DNA from: an uncultured Cellvibrio sp.
Lineage (GTDB): Bacteria > Pseudomonadota > Gammaproteobacteria > Pseudomonadales > Cellvibrionaceae
Direction of reading: 5' to 3'
Length of the DNA: 47,912 bases
Assembly (NCBI GenBank): GCA_946886255.1
Contig: CAMPIG010000003.1
Span: 1-47,912, forward strand
Under the pieces are notes generated by a model. The model searched no databases. It saw only the letters and a program-made list of their open reading frames with translations, and had not been told where the DNA came from. This document shows positions 17,012 to 25,720 of this stretch, in pieces. The translations under genes and the position numbers were made by a program. Positions within the stretch are counted from its first letter, which is position 1. Each line of letters starts with the position of its first letter.

Positions 17012-18820
17012 ATGCTGACTATGTACATTCTTCATATTATTAGGAATATATTCACGATTCTTGATGAACGTCAAAGGCTACAGTTGAGTATATTGCTCTG
17101 CTTTTTTCTGTTCTCAGCGTTGGTCCAGATTGTAGGTGTGGCCAGTATTGCGCCATTTATTACGATATTATCAAATCAGAATTTAATTCATAAAAATGAA
17201 TTTCTTTCCTTTCTATATAACTTTTTTGGCTGCGAAAGTAATAATCAATTTATTATCGGGTTTGCTGTTGCATCGCTTTTGATGATCTTGTTTTCTAACA
17301 CCATTTCGGCAATAACAGTGTGGTTGTTATTGAAATTCTCAGTTCTCATCGGCGGAGACTTACAAAAGAAGCTTTATCGCAACATTATGCATCGGGAGTA
17401 TATTTTTCATAAAACAACTAACTATAACAAATCAATTTCAACAATCTCTCAGGAAACCCCCCGCTTTGTTTATATGGTTTTACAGCCGTTTTTGTTGTTG
17501 GTAAGTCAGCTCTGCGTAGCGATAATAATTTTGTTGGGCCTTCTTATAATAAATCCTTTTATTGCATTTGCTTCCGGCGCCATTATTGGCGGTTCATATT
17601 TTCTAACCTATATTTTTGTTAAGAAGTCCTTGGTCCGTCATGGAAGAATAGTTACGGAGAGAAATGATGGCGTTCAGGCAATTCTTTCCGAATCTTTTAT
17701 CGGGATCAAAGATATAAAGCTGGGCTCGCTTGAGCACAAGTATGCTGATGCCTTTGGAAAATTAAACCATAAAGGACTGAATTCAGCTGCTTATATTGCG
17801 CTGTCCGGTGATGTTCCAAAATTTATAATTGAGACAATTTCATTTGGCGCAATACTTTTGCTCGCCATCATATTGCTTTTAACCTCTGACTCCCCGGATG
17901 GTGTTATTTCAATATTGAGCATTTATGCACTGGCAGGCTATAAATTGTTACCGACCATGCAGCAAGTTTATAAATCCATATCCAGTATGAGTGCAAATGG
18001 TAGTGTTGTTTCAGAGTTAAAATACGAGTTAAGTAGAGCTGTTGCCGATCGACCTGTAGCAAAAGGTAATATTATTGGCGAAATAAAAAGCTATGAGTTA
18101 AAAGAAGTTTGTTATCAATACCCTAATGTCAAGGAGTTGACATTGGCGAGTATTAATCTTCGATTTGAGCTTGGTAAATTAAATACTATTGCGGGCCCAT
18201 CCGGATCAGGAAAATCTACGTTAGCAGATGTGATGCTAGGTTTGTTGCCATACTCTCAAGGTAAGCTATTCGTCAATGACCGAGAGCTGGATGAAAGTTC
18301 CATGACCGACTATCAAAACAATATTGGTTATGTGCCGCAGAATATTTTTATCCTTGATGACACTGTGGTAGCTAATGTCGCTTTTGGTGTTTTAGAGGAT
18401 GATATCGATCAGGATAAAGTTTATCAGGCATTGCAACAAGCCAATGCCATGGAGTTTGTAGAGCGTTTGCCGCAAGGCATACATACTCAGCTCGGGCAAG
18501 ATGGAAAATTGCTAAGTGGTGGACAGCGTCAGCGAATAGGTATTGCAAGAACTCTTTATCGCAATAGCAAGATGTTGATACTCGATGAGCCTACAAGCGC
18601 CCTGGATATTGAATCCGAATATGAATTAATGATGTTATTGGAAAAACTAAAAACGGAAGTTTTAATTGTCGTTATTTCTCATCGTCCTGCGGCAATCAAA
18701 TTATCCGATACGATAACAATTCTTGATCAAGGAAAATTGCTCGCCACTGGAAGTTATGAGGAATTAAAAACCAGTAGTAGTAGCTTTAGGGAGATGATGG
18801 AAAAAGGATTTATTGAATAG
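17012..18820 (+). CDS. ABC exporter (TMD-NBD fusion), PglK-like lipid-linked oligosaccharide flippase
   Basis: A 602-residue half-transporter. Residues about 15-330 form a six-helix type IV exporter domain, followed by a nucleotide-binding domain with Walker A GPSGSGKST (about 395-403), Q-loop YVPQNIFILDD, signature LSGGQRQRIGIARTLYR (about 501-517), Walker B MLILDEPTSALD, and the H-loop VISHR. The opening segment (ILDERQRLQLSIL then VGVASIAPFITILSNQ) is laid out like Campylobacter PglK, which flips undecaprenyl-linked glycans. No Wzx-type flippase is visible in the window, so this protein is the best candidate for translocating the repeat unit. Lipid A or peptide export are alternatives. A strong inverted repeat follows the stop codon. 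This is one of the most AT-rich genes here. Confidence 0.85.
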   Translation: MLTMYILHIIRNIFTILDERQRLQLSILLCFFLFSALVQIVGVASIAPFITILSNQNLIHKNEFLSFLYNFFGCESNNQFIIGFAVASLLMILFSNTISAITVWLLLKFSVLIGGDLQKKLYRNIMHREYIFHKTTNYNKSISTISQETPRFVYMVLQPFLLLVSQLCVAIIILLGLLIINPFIAFASGAIIGGSYFLTYIFVKKSLVRHGRIVTERNDGVQAILSESFIGIKDIKLGSLEHKYADAFGKLNHKGLNSAAYIALSGDVPKFIIETISFGAILLLAIILLLTSDSPDGVISILSIYALAGYKLLPTMQQVYKSISSMSANGSVVSELKYELSRAVADRPVAKGNIIGEIKSYELKEVCYQYPNVKELTLASINLRFELGKLNTIAGPSGSGKSTLADVMLGLLPYSQGKLFVNDRELDESSMTDYQNNIGYVPQNIFILDDTVVANVAFGVLEDDIDQDKVYQALQQANAMEFVERLPQGIHTQLGQDGKLLSGGQRQRIGIARTLYRNSKMLILDEPTSALDIESEYELMMLLEKLKTEVLIVVISHRPAAIKLSDTITILDQGKLLATGSYEELKTSSSSFREMMEKGFIE

Positions 18821-18837
18821 GGGAGAGTTTATAAATA

Positions 18838-18865
18838 GCCCCGATTGTTTAGATACAATCGGGGC
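18838..18865. terminator. Terminator hairpin between convergent genes
   Basis: GCCCCGATTGT (18838-18848) and ACAATCGGGGC (18855-18865) form an 11-base perfect stem with a 6-base loop. It lies between the ABC exporter stop (18820) and the convergent gene stop at 18874. There is no strong T-run on the plus strand; a few T follow on the minus strand. It could act in both directions. Confidence 0.65.
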
Positions 18866-18873
18866 CTGGATAA

Positions 18874-19704
18874 TTAATCTTTAAGGCCGGGTGGCAGAGG
18901 TCTTGATGGCATGTTTGGAAATTCCTTATTTGAAAACTCCACGTCGTCTACAATCCAGTCCGTATCTTTGGTGTAGCTGGGGTTTGACCAGCCCATTATG
19001 TAACCCGCTTTCCAGCCATTGGGTCCAGCGGGTGGGCTAGCAATATCGGCATCGGTCAACCGGTGTAATAAAGTAAATGTCGCTTCGTCCTGCCAACGCC
19101 GATAAGTCTCTATAACGCCATCGTTTGATCCTCGGCTCGAAGCTGCCTTAACATGTATAAGTATTTGCATCCAGCGTCCTTGATCAGCTGGATAAGTAAT
19201 AAATTGCTTGTGTTGGAGGTGGGAGCCTGTGATTGTATATTTCCCTGCTGAATAATGTACTGCAAGTTGGCTTCCTCCCTTGCCGTCAGACCAGAACTCC
19301 CATACAACAGACGGACCATCTCCTTTAGAAGAATAATCATCCATCCAAAGAGCAAACAATTTATTGTTGCTGGGTTGCGTTTTCGTATGTTCGAAATTAT
19401 CCGGGACTTGTAGCCAATATCTCAACCATAGTTCCCGATAGGGAGCTCCAAGATCAAAACGCTGTTCAGCCATATACTGGCCAGCCGCATAATGAAATTT
19501 CAAGGCTTGATCACCTTGGCTACCTGGGCGTGAAATTCCTTCGACGATGTTCGTATTGTTGGGGCCCTGCCACTTGAAACCCTGGCTATTAGACTTAACG
19601 AGATCCCCTGACTCGAAGCTCTCCGTCATAAAAACGTCTGCAGTCGATGAAACAGAGAGGGATAAAAAGAGAACCAGAAACAACGGTCTTGCTGAAAATT
19701 TCAT
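18874..19704 (-). CDS. Secreted polysaccharide-lyase-like / concanavalin-fold protein
   Basis: A 276-residue protein with a Sec signal peptide (MKFSARPLFLVLFLSLSVSS, cleavage near residue 22). The mature part is rich in aromatic beta-strand sequence: SFESGDL, LWLRYWLQVPDNFEH, NNKLFALWMDDYSSKGDGPS, VVWEFWSDGKGGS, GRWMQILIHVKAAS and DTDWIVDDVEFSNKEFP. This pattern resembles jelly-roll proteins of the heparin-lyase-I/PL20/alginate-lyase superfamily and laminin-G-like folds. A periplasmic or extracellular enzyme that trims or binds the EPS is plausible, as EPS loci often carry one. No catalytic residues can be assigned with confidence. It stands alone on the minus strand between the two halves of the glycosyltransferase cassette. 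Confidence 0.6.
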   Translation of the reverse strand: MKFSARPLFLVLFLSLSVSSTADVFMTESFESGDLVKSNSQGFKWQGPNNTNIVEGISRPGSQGDQALKFHYAAGQYMAEQRFDLGAPYRELWLRYWLQVPDNFEHTKTQPSNNKLFALWMDDYSSKGDGPSVVWEFWSDGKGGSQLAVHYSAGKYTITGSHLQHKQFITYPADQGRWMQILIHVKAASSRGSNDGVIETYRRWQDEATFTLLHRLTDADIASPPAGPNGWKAGYIMGWSNPSYTKDTDWIVDDVEFSNKEFPNMPSRPLPPGLKD

Positions 19705-19891
19705 GAAATTAAACCTCGGAAAAACCGAATATATCGGCGCTACAGAGAGCCTAGATCATTTTCCTTATTTGTTAAAGGAAGGAATGTCAATATGGAGCCA
19801 TAATGCACATTTGGTATGTGAATAAGCGATGAATTCATAACATCCACAGATATGCATACATCCCCATATATGAATCAGTTATAGCTATAAA

Positions 19892-21115
19892 TCATCCGCA
19901 ACAAATTTCGTCGAAGGCATTGCTTAATGACTCCCCAATGCTCTTAAAGTTATAGCGCGCTTTGATTAGTTCATGGGCATTACGGGCAAGTGCTTGAGCC
20001 AATTCCGGGTTTGCAAAAGCTTCCTTAATGGTAGAGATATACTCATCCGGAGTGGCGGCAAAAATTACATTTTTCATGTTCTCAACGGATATACCCTCGC
20101 AGGCAATTGGATTGGCAATTAAAAGTTTTCCCATAGCTAATGCATCCAACACTTTGAGCTTTGTGCCTCCGCCGTCTCGTATAGGGCACACATATAAGTA
20201 GGCTTCAGCAATATAGGGACGAACATCGTCAACAAATCCAGTAACCCTCAAATTTTTGTATTTGTCCTGCAGCTGTAACATCCATGCGGGTGGGGACCGG
20301 CCAATAATAGTCATGCTCACATCAGGTATTTCTTGAACCAATTTTGGCCAGACGTGCGTCAGGAAAAAAGTCATGGCATCTAAATTTGGATACCAGGATA
20401 AGCCACCAGCAAAAACAATGGATTTCTGTTTAATGGGTAAATCTAAAGGAGAAAAGTAATCCAGATCGACACCGTTAGGTATCCCCATGCTGCGTATGCC
20501 GGAAACAATATTGTTTAATCGTTCCGCATCCAGATCTGAACAGGTAACGTTGAGGTCAAATTCTTTGCAGGCTTTTCTTTCGTAACTAATTAATTTTTTT
20601 CCTTCCTGAAAGAAGTATATTTTCTTTAGTATGTTAGTTTCATTTTCCGCTCTCCTTAGCATCATCAAAGATTCAATATTGTGATGATTCAGAACCTTTT
20701 TATATCCTTTCAAATGCATGACATAAGGTGCCAAGCTTATAGTATCCGCATGGATTGCATCAAATTTTTCGCTGGCCAATACTTCGGAAAGTTTTTCTTT
20801 ATAGGCTTGAGATTCCAGCCAACTGACGGTATAGGTTCGCCCTGGTAGCAGCCCCTTTGTAAGTAACTTAATCTTTGAGAATGTCGATGCCTCGGTTTCT
20901 ATAGGCATTACCTCTATCACGTTGCAGAACTGACGCAGATGGTGGATTCCTTCCTCCAGATCGTCAGCCGAAGAGCAGAGGTTGCGCTGATTAAAAGCCA
21001 GTAAAGTTATATTGTGTCGTTTGCTTGTCTCTTTTATCAAATTATAACTGCGTTGCAAAACCCCGCCTTTTGGTGGATAGGGCAGCAAATGGGAAAGCCA
21101 AAGAATATTTCTCAT
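19892..21115 (-). CDS. Family 4 glycosyltransferase, exosortase-associated stp1-like (TIGR03087-like)
   Basis: A 407-residue GT4 enzyme. It starts MRNILWLSHLLPYPPKGGVL, close to the typical opening of the exosortase A-linked sugar transferase group. Other motifs are FDAIHADTISLAPYV, KVLNHHNIESLMMLRRAE, GIPNGVDLDYFSP, SIVFAGGLSWYPNLDAMTFF, VTGFVDDVRPYIAEAYLYVC and IRDGGGTKLKVLDALAMGK, the last replacing the EX7E region. It is the last gene of a minus-strand run that includes the adenylate-forming enzyme, O-ligase, phosphatase and another GT4 (19892-25585), with short gaps or overlaps. It would extend the lipid-linked repeat. Confidence 0.87.
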   Translation of the reverse strand: MRNILWLSHLLPYPPKGGVLQRSYNLIKETSKRHNITLLAFNQRNLCSSADDLEEGIHHLRQFCNVIEVMPIETEASTFSKIKLLTKGLLPGRTYTVSWLESQAYKEKLSEVLASEKFDAIHADTISLAPYVMHLKGYKKVLNHHNIESLMMLRRAENETNILKKIYFFQEGKKLISYERKACKEFDLNVTCSDLDAERLNNIVSGIRSMGIPNGVDLDYFSPLDLPIKQKSIVFAGGLSWYPNLDAMTFFLTHVWPKLVQEIPDVSMTIIGRSPPAWMLQLQDKYKNLRVTGFVDDVRPYIAEAYLYVCPIRDGGGTKLKVLDALAMGKLLIANPIACEGISVENMKNVIFAATPDEYISTIKEAFANPELAQALARNAHELIKARYNFKSIGESLSNAFDEICCG

Positions 21116-21139
21116 ATTTTAATCGAATCGTCCTGGGTG

Positions 21140-22480
21140 TTATGACTTACTGATTTTGCTAATGACACTTTTAAATTTACCATTGGGACTTTTTTCAATG
21201 GCATCCTGATAAATGACTTTAATATCCATTAGATGGCTTGTCCTCTGTTTCAAATTCTCCACCAACAAGTCCTCGTTAAAAAGTTGTCTTCTTTCTTTGT
21301 TTACCACTACAATAATAATGATTTTATTAAGTTCTTCTTGAATAACTTGAGCAAGTTCTATCCCCTCGATACCTTTAAATGCAGGGTCTATCCTGCCAAT
21401 TCTGCGACCTTCGGGAGTGATGATTACATCATCCATTCTCCCATCAACATGGTCAAAAACGTAGGGATTTTCCGGCGTCCGCGTCACAACGCAGTCTCCT
21501 AATTCGTACCTCAAAAGGGGCATGGCAAAATTAAGAAGGCCGGTTGTAATAAGAGAAAATCTATCATTGCCTTGCGCTTCCATTTCCAGGACAGAAAATA
21601 ATGGGTTGGAATAATACTTTCCTCCATCTGAAAAGGCCGACACCGTCATTTCCGTGCAGCCATAATGGTCTACAATTTTGGATCCAAAAAATGACTCAAT
21701 ATCAGTCCTTGCTTGTGATGAAAGCGTTTCGGAAGAAGTTAGAATTAACTTCGGTTTAAAATTAATTGACAGCCCATGATTTCGCGCTAGTAATTGTATT
21801 TCAATAAGAGCAGATGGGTATGAGTCAATAAATTCCGGTTGCCAGTAATTCAAGGCGTCGATATATTTTCGTATGGTGGAGTCAGAGATAAAATAGGTTG
21901 AAAGGTACTGGGTGTTATTAAAACTATCGTATCGATCAAAGCGCTTGCTGGACTCCCTATACAATATTCTGCCTGCAAAAGTAGTGCTTCGGGCGCGATA
22001 AGTTGTTCCCTTGTCCTTTAAAAGTTGTTCATAAAAGTGATAGTTAATTCTCCTGGCCTCAGGGGATGAGTATATTGTCAATGGGGTTCCGCTACTTCCG
22101 CTCGTGTTAAGCTTCAACAATCCATTCTTAAACGCCGGATGAGAAGACAGAAAGAGATGGGGTTGTAGGAGGATCTCCGATTTACTTAGCTTCGGTAGAA
22201 ACTCTGATAGATTATTAGGGGTTATATTGTCTAATGGTATTCCATTAAGCATTCTTTTGTAATAAGGCACATAGGTCGCACTATGTTCTAACAATAATTT
22301 AAGGCGTTTACCTTGTATGTCCAACTCAGCTTTAGTCGGCTCGGAGAATGATGAGCTAAGATTGGTATAATGCTCGGGAACCTGTCCGCCAAATCGCTCT
22401 TTGTACATCTTTGCTCCGTAGATCGAAAGAGCAATATTCTGCAAGAATGGCGGAGCCTTCAGATAAATGTTGGATAGCAT
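21140..22480 (-). CDS. CapK/PaaK-like adenylate-forming enzyme
   Basis: A 446-residue member of the phenylacetate-CoA-ligase-like branch of the adenylate-forming superfamily, as found in capsule loci (CapK). The phosphate-binding loop is NTSGSSGTPLTIYSS (about residues 127-141). SETLSSQARTDIESFFGSK precedes the adenine motif DHYGCTEM, and the hinge aspartate region is VFDHVDGRMDDVIITPEGRR. In polysaccharide loci such proteins are thought to activate an acid for acylating or amidating a sugar; the substrate here is unknown. The start at ATG 22480 gives a hydrophobic N-terminal helix common to the CapK group. It is followed by the stp1-like GT with a 24-base gap. Confidence 0.8.
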   Translation of the reverse strand: MLSNIYLKAPPFLQNIALSIYGAKMYKERFGGQVPEHYTNLSSSFSEPTKAELDIQGKRLKLLLEHSATYVPYYKRMLNGIPLDNITPNNLSEFLPKLSKSEILLQPHLFLSSHPAFKNGLLKLNTSGSSGTPLTIYSSPEARRINYHFYEQLLKDKGTTYRARSTTFAGRILYRESSKRFDRYDSFNNTQYLSTYFISDSTIRKYIDALNYWQPEFIDSYPSALIEIQLLARNHGLSINFKPKLILTSSETLSSQARTDIESFFGSKIVDHYGCTEMTVSAFSDGGKYYSNPLFSVLEMEAQGNDRFSLITTGLLNFAMPLLRYELGDCVVTRTPENPYVFDHVDGRMDDVIITPEGRRIGRIDPAFKGIEGIELAQVIQEELNKIIIIVVVNKERRQLFNEDLLVENLKQRTSHLMDIKVIYQDAIEKSPNGKFKSVISKISKS

Positions 22481-22549
22481 TCCGATCGATCCTTAAATAA
22501 ATGTGTGCTCTATTTGTCGACAGATGTAATAGAAAATATTAGTTGGTTT

Positions 22550-23830
22550 TCAGGTCGTATTGTCGGCTCGTTGGAGCGTCATCCTGTTTTTTAGAATGAC
22601 TGCATTTAATGAGACGATTAGTGATAGATGTATCCACAAAAAGGGGTAGTAAGTGACAGTAACAAATTGCCCGGCTATTAAGAACCCAAATACTCCATAG
22701 CCCAAACCAGCAGCCATTGCTTTCCATAACGGATCTATATCTTCCTGTTTCGAAATCGCCCGTGTTTTTCTCAAGCAAAAAATGATAATCATGATGAAGA
22801 AAAACAACCCGATAAATCCTGTATCGGTGCCCACTTGAATGAAGATATTGTGAGGTAACTCAGCGTGCTCATAGAGCATATCTTGAGGGAAATAGTCTCG
22901 ATAGTAAGGAATGAAGTTAAAGTACCCAACCCCAAAGAATGGGTTTTCTTTCATCATGTCCCAACCGTGTTCCCAATATAATAATCTTTGTTTTGATGTG
23001 CGATCTTCGCCGACTGATGAAAATCGTTGCTTTTGTTCATCAGGTAAAAGTAAGAATAACCCTAAACATAGGATAGAAATACCTAGCAGCGGCTTTAGTT
23101 TAAACATGCTTTTGCGGAAAATAAGCAATAACTGCATGGTTAACGCGATTTGTGAGCCTCGGCTGCTCGCTCCTAAAATAGTTAGAATGGGGCATATCCA
23201 GAACAGTAAAAGAACGCGCCTTTCCCAGATTCCGGCACGATGCTTGGATGCCACATACAGTAAGTAAGCAAGGGGAAAGAGCATGAGCATCAAGATGGCT
23301 AACTCACCAGAATTTTGGAAGTAGCCACGGGGTCCCATTAAGCCCCAACTGGTAAAGGCGAAGCCACGACCCACCCAGGCTTTGGCGGTTCCTACGGCTA
23401 TTTTGGCCGCTGTAATAATAAATATAAGTAGAAAAATATAAAATCGTTCAGGCGTATTAATGATGTTGATTATCAAAAAATATATTAAAAACCAGCCGAA
23501 AAAATCCATAAAATATTTTTTGGAAAAATCCGGATAATAAGCTGTATTAATAGAAATTATGATAGTGGCGAGGAAAAGTATCATCCAGATATTCGAGGAG
23601 GACGGTGTCCATTTGATGCTCTTATCTAATACCAGGCCGATGAACGAAAGGATGATAAAAATTTGCGCCCAGGGTAAGAAATCTATAGCGGGAAAAATGG
23701 CTTGGGGTCTAACAAACTCAAAAAATAAATAACAACAGATCATCCAGAAAGAAAAACTTTCCTGTTTGAAGTAGTGCCATAAGGCGCCCACTTTAAATAA
23801 GTAAAACTCTGCTGCTTTAGGGCTTGACAT
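22550..23830 (-). CDS. O-antigen ligase/polymerase-like membrane protein (Wzy/WaaL, TIGR03097-like)
   Basis: A 426-residue polytopic protein with about 10-12 hydrophobic helices. The N-terminal FFEFVRPQAIFPAIDFLPWA matches the RPQ motif typical of the exosortase A-associated putative O-glycosylation ligase. The large periplasmic loop carries LLYWEHGWDMMKENPFFGVG and YEHAELPHNIFIQVGTDTG, the conserved region of the Wzy_C/O-antigen ligase family, including the His of LPHN. It should polymerise or transfer undecaprenyl-linked glycans on the periplasmic side. It overlaps the preceding phosphatase gene by 14 bases. Polymerase and ligase cannot be separated by sequence alone. Confidence 0.85.
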   Translation of the reverse strand: MSSPKAAEFYLFKVGALWHYFKQESFSFWMICCYLFFEFVRPQAIFPAIDFLPWAQIFIILSFIGLVLDKSIKWTPSSSNIWMILFLATIIISINTAYYPDFSKKYFMDFFGWFLIYFLIINIINTPERFYIFLLIFIITAAKIAVGTAKAWVGRGFAFTSWGLMGPRGYFQNSGELAILMLMLFPLAYLLYVASKHRAGIWERRVLLLFWICPILTILGASSRGSQIALTMQLLLIFRKSMFKLKPLLGISILCLGLFLLLPDEQKQRFSSVGEDRTSKQRLLYWEHGWDMMKENPFFGVGYFNFIPYYRDYFPQDMLYEHAELPHNIFIQVGTDTGFIGLFFFIMIIIFCLRKTRAISKQEDIDPLWKAMAAGLGYGVFGFLIAGQFVTVTYYPFLWIHLSLIVSLNAVILKNRMTLQRADNTT

Positions 23831-24467
23831 CTCGGCATCTCAGTATTGAGATAAGGGCTTGAGTTGCATCTACAACTTCCATCTCGCATCGATTGAAAAA
23901 AATTTCATTCGCATTGTAGGGGTCGTGAATATACGCCTTGCAGTCCGGTAGCCACAAACCTATAAGTGTGACTTTAGTTTCGGCGTCAATATACTCTTCC
24001 AGTGCTTTTGCATGGTTAGGCTCCATACCTATCAAAAGATCGCCAGGCAAAGGAACATAAAGAGCAATATTCTTTGTAATATGATCTTCCAGATTGAAAT
24101 TGTTTTTCTGGGCAAATGCAATCGCTCTGGGGTCTGCCTTGTCTCCGCCGCGGCAGTTGAGGCCATAGGAAATGCTATTGAAGCCCGCCTTAAGCGCTAC
24201 GGCTTCAGCCAAAGGACTGCGACAGATATTTCCGGAGCATACAAATACCAATCGTTTGATTTTCTTGAAATCAATATTTTTGTATTGTTTGAAATCACCG
24301 AGTCTGGCCATCATGGAATATTTCCATTGATTTTTGAGGCCATATTTGGAGCCGTAGTGATTTTTAATTGTTTGAATTATGGCATTCAGCACACATACAC
24401 CCTTGTTGTTCAGACCACGAAGTATAATAGAGGCCAGATTGGCATCTGGGTTTTCTGGCAAGCTCAA
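23817..24467 (-). CDS. Low-molecular-weight protein-tyrosine phosphatase (Wzb-like)
   Basis: A 216-residue protein with an LMW-PTP domain from about residue 70. It has the P-loop CSGNICRS (Cys77, Arg83) and the general acid in HDPYN (Asp182). The first 70 residues are an extra N-terminal stretch, basic and partly helical. The start is a TTG whose last bases overlap the upstream gene's stop (TTGA at 24467-24464), a classic coupling arrangement; a start at the MM pair (residues 52-53) would give a more standard length. In capsule systems these enzymes remove phosphate from the BY-kinase. Here the only kinase-like partner in the window has lost its P-loop, so the substrate may be elsewhere. Confidence 0.83.
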   Translation of the reverse strand: MSLPENPDANLASIILRGLNNKGVCVLNAIIQTIKNHYGSKYGLKNQWKYSMMARLGDFKQYKNIDFKKIKRLVFVCSGNICRSPLAEAVALKAGFNSISYGLNCRGGDKADPRAIAFAQKNNFNLEDHITKNIALYVPLPGDLLIGMEPNHAKALEEYIDAETKVTLIGLWLPDCKAYIHDPYNANEIFFNRCEMEVVDATQALISILRCRDVKP

Positions 24468-25585
24468 TGTGACAGTAGTGATAAATACTCGCTTTGATAT
24501 GACGTCAATAGTTTATCCATGGCAAAGGTAAGTCTTACATGGTTTTGACCGCTATTGGATAAGTGCTTTTTCAGATCTATATCATTAAGTAATTGCACTA
24601 TTCCATTAGCCAAAGCTCCGGCATCATTCGCGGGAACCATAAGGCCATTTTCTCCGTGGGACACGATCTCTTCAGGTCCACCGCAGCGCGTTACAATTAC
24701 TGCCAATCCGGTAGCCATGGCTTCGATGGTGGAGATGGAAAAACCTTCCGAGCTGGAAGACAGTGCAAACAGATCCATTTGGCCTAAAAATGCAGCGCTA
24801 TCTTGTTGAAACCCAACGAAATGTATATTGGAGCCAATACCGTTGCGGTTAATCTGATCATCAAGCTGTGCCATCAGTTCCGGCTTTTTGTGTCCGGCTA
24901 TAACGAAGTGCACCAATGGATTATGTTTTATCACTGTGGCTGCTGCTTCAATGAGGATGTTATAAGCTTTGGCTGGTCGGATATTGCCGACGCTACCCAC
25001 TAAAATGGTGTCATCACTCAATCGAAGCTGACGGCGAATATCGGTCAGTGAATTTTTACCATACTTATCCACATCAACGCCGTTATATATCACACGAATG
25101 TTGCTTTTGTTAAAAAGACCTCGCTCTTCAATATAGTTAGCAAGATCCTGGCTCACAGCGATCAGGCGTTTAACCCCCAATTTCATAATCAGGTTTTTTA
25201 TATAAACCAGGCGTTCATTCGGGTTAACGTCAACCTTTCCGTGTAGGGTGGCTGCCAACGGAATGCGTAGAAGCAAGGCGATAATAGAGTAAGTGAGTGT
25301 AGAACCAAGCAGATGTGCCTGAATAAGCTTTACATTGTTTTCCCGGATGATGTGAAATAATTTTCGATAGTAGGACCATGAAAAGCTGCCTTTGGGTTTA
25401 ACAATGTAATAATGTATGCCGCGAGCTTTAAGTTGATCTTCGACCCAGCCTGGTCCCTTGATAACAGCGAAAGAACGATAACCATCAAGTGTTAAATTTT
25501 CCGTCAGGTCGAGAAAGACTGTTTCTGCCCCACCGGGTCCGGTGGTATCTATTGCATGTAAAATACTAGGCAAGCTGGTGTCCAT
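24464..25585 (-). CDS. Family 4 glycosyltransferase (GT-B)
   Basis: A 373-residue GT4 enzyme from the ATG at 25585 (MDTSLPSILHAIDTTGPGGA); an in-frame TTG 17 codons upstream adds residues that do not look like family sequence. Motifs include KLIQAHLLGSTLTYSIIAL, VIYNGVDVDKYGKNS, LVGSVGNIRPAKAYNILIEA, HFVIAGHKKPEL, IHFVGFQQDSAAFLGQMDLF and the EX7E region SSEGFSISTIEAMATGLAVI. It heads the minus-strand run of phosphatase, O-ligase, CapK-like enzyme and stp1-like GT, and is divergent from the ATP-grasp gene at 25721. It acts in the cytoplasm on the lipid-linked glycan; sugar specificity is unknown. Confidence 0.88.
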   Translation of the reverse strand: MDTSLPSILHAIDTTGPGGAETVFLDLTENLTLDGYRSFAVIKGPGWVEDQLKARGIHYYIVKPKGSFSWSYYRKLFHIIRENNVKLIQAHLLGSTLTYSIIALLLRIPLAATLHGKVDVNPNERLVYIKNLIMKLGVKRLIAVSQDLANYIEERGLFNKSNIRVIYNGVDVDKYGKNSLTDIRRQLRLSDDTILVGSVGNIRPAKAYNILIEAAATVIKHNPLVHFVIAGHKKPELMAQLDDQINRNGIGSNIHFVGFQQDSAAFLGQMDLFALSSSSEGFSISTIEAMATGLAVIVTRCGGPEEIVSHGENGLMVPANDAGALANGIVQLLNDIDLKKHLSNSGQNHVRLTFAMDKLLTSYQSEYLSLLSH

Positions 25586-25720
25586 TTGTGCGAACCTGGA
25601 AAGAGAAGTTGGGCTGCGACAATCTACTAAAATCAACGCGTTATTACCAGTTTAAAAGCGGCATAATTCATATGATCGCGGTATCATCGGTGGCAGAAAA
25701 TTATGGTAAGGATTGACTAA

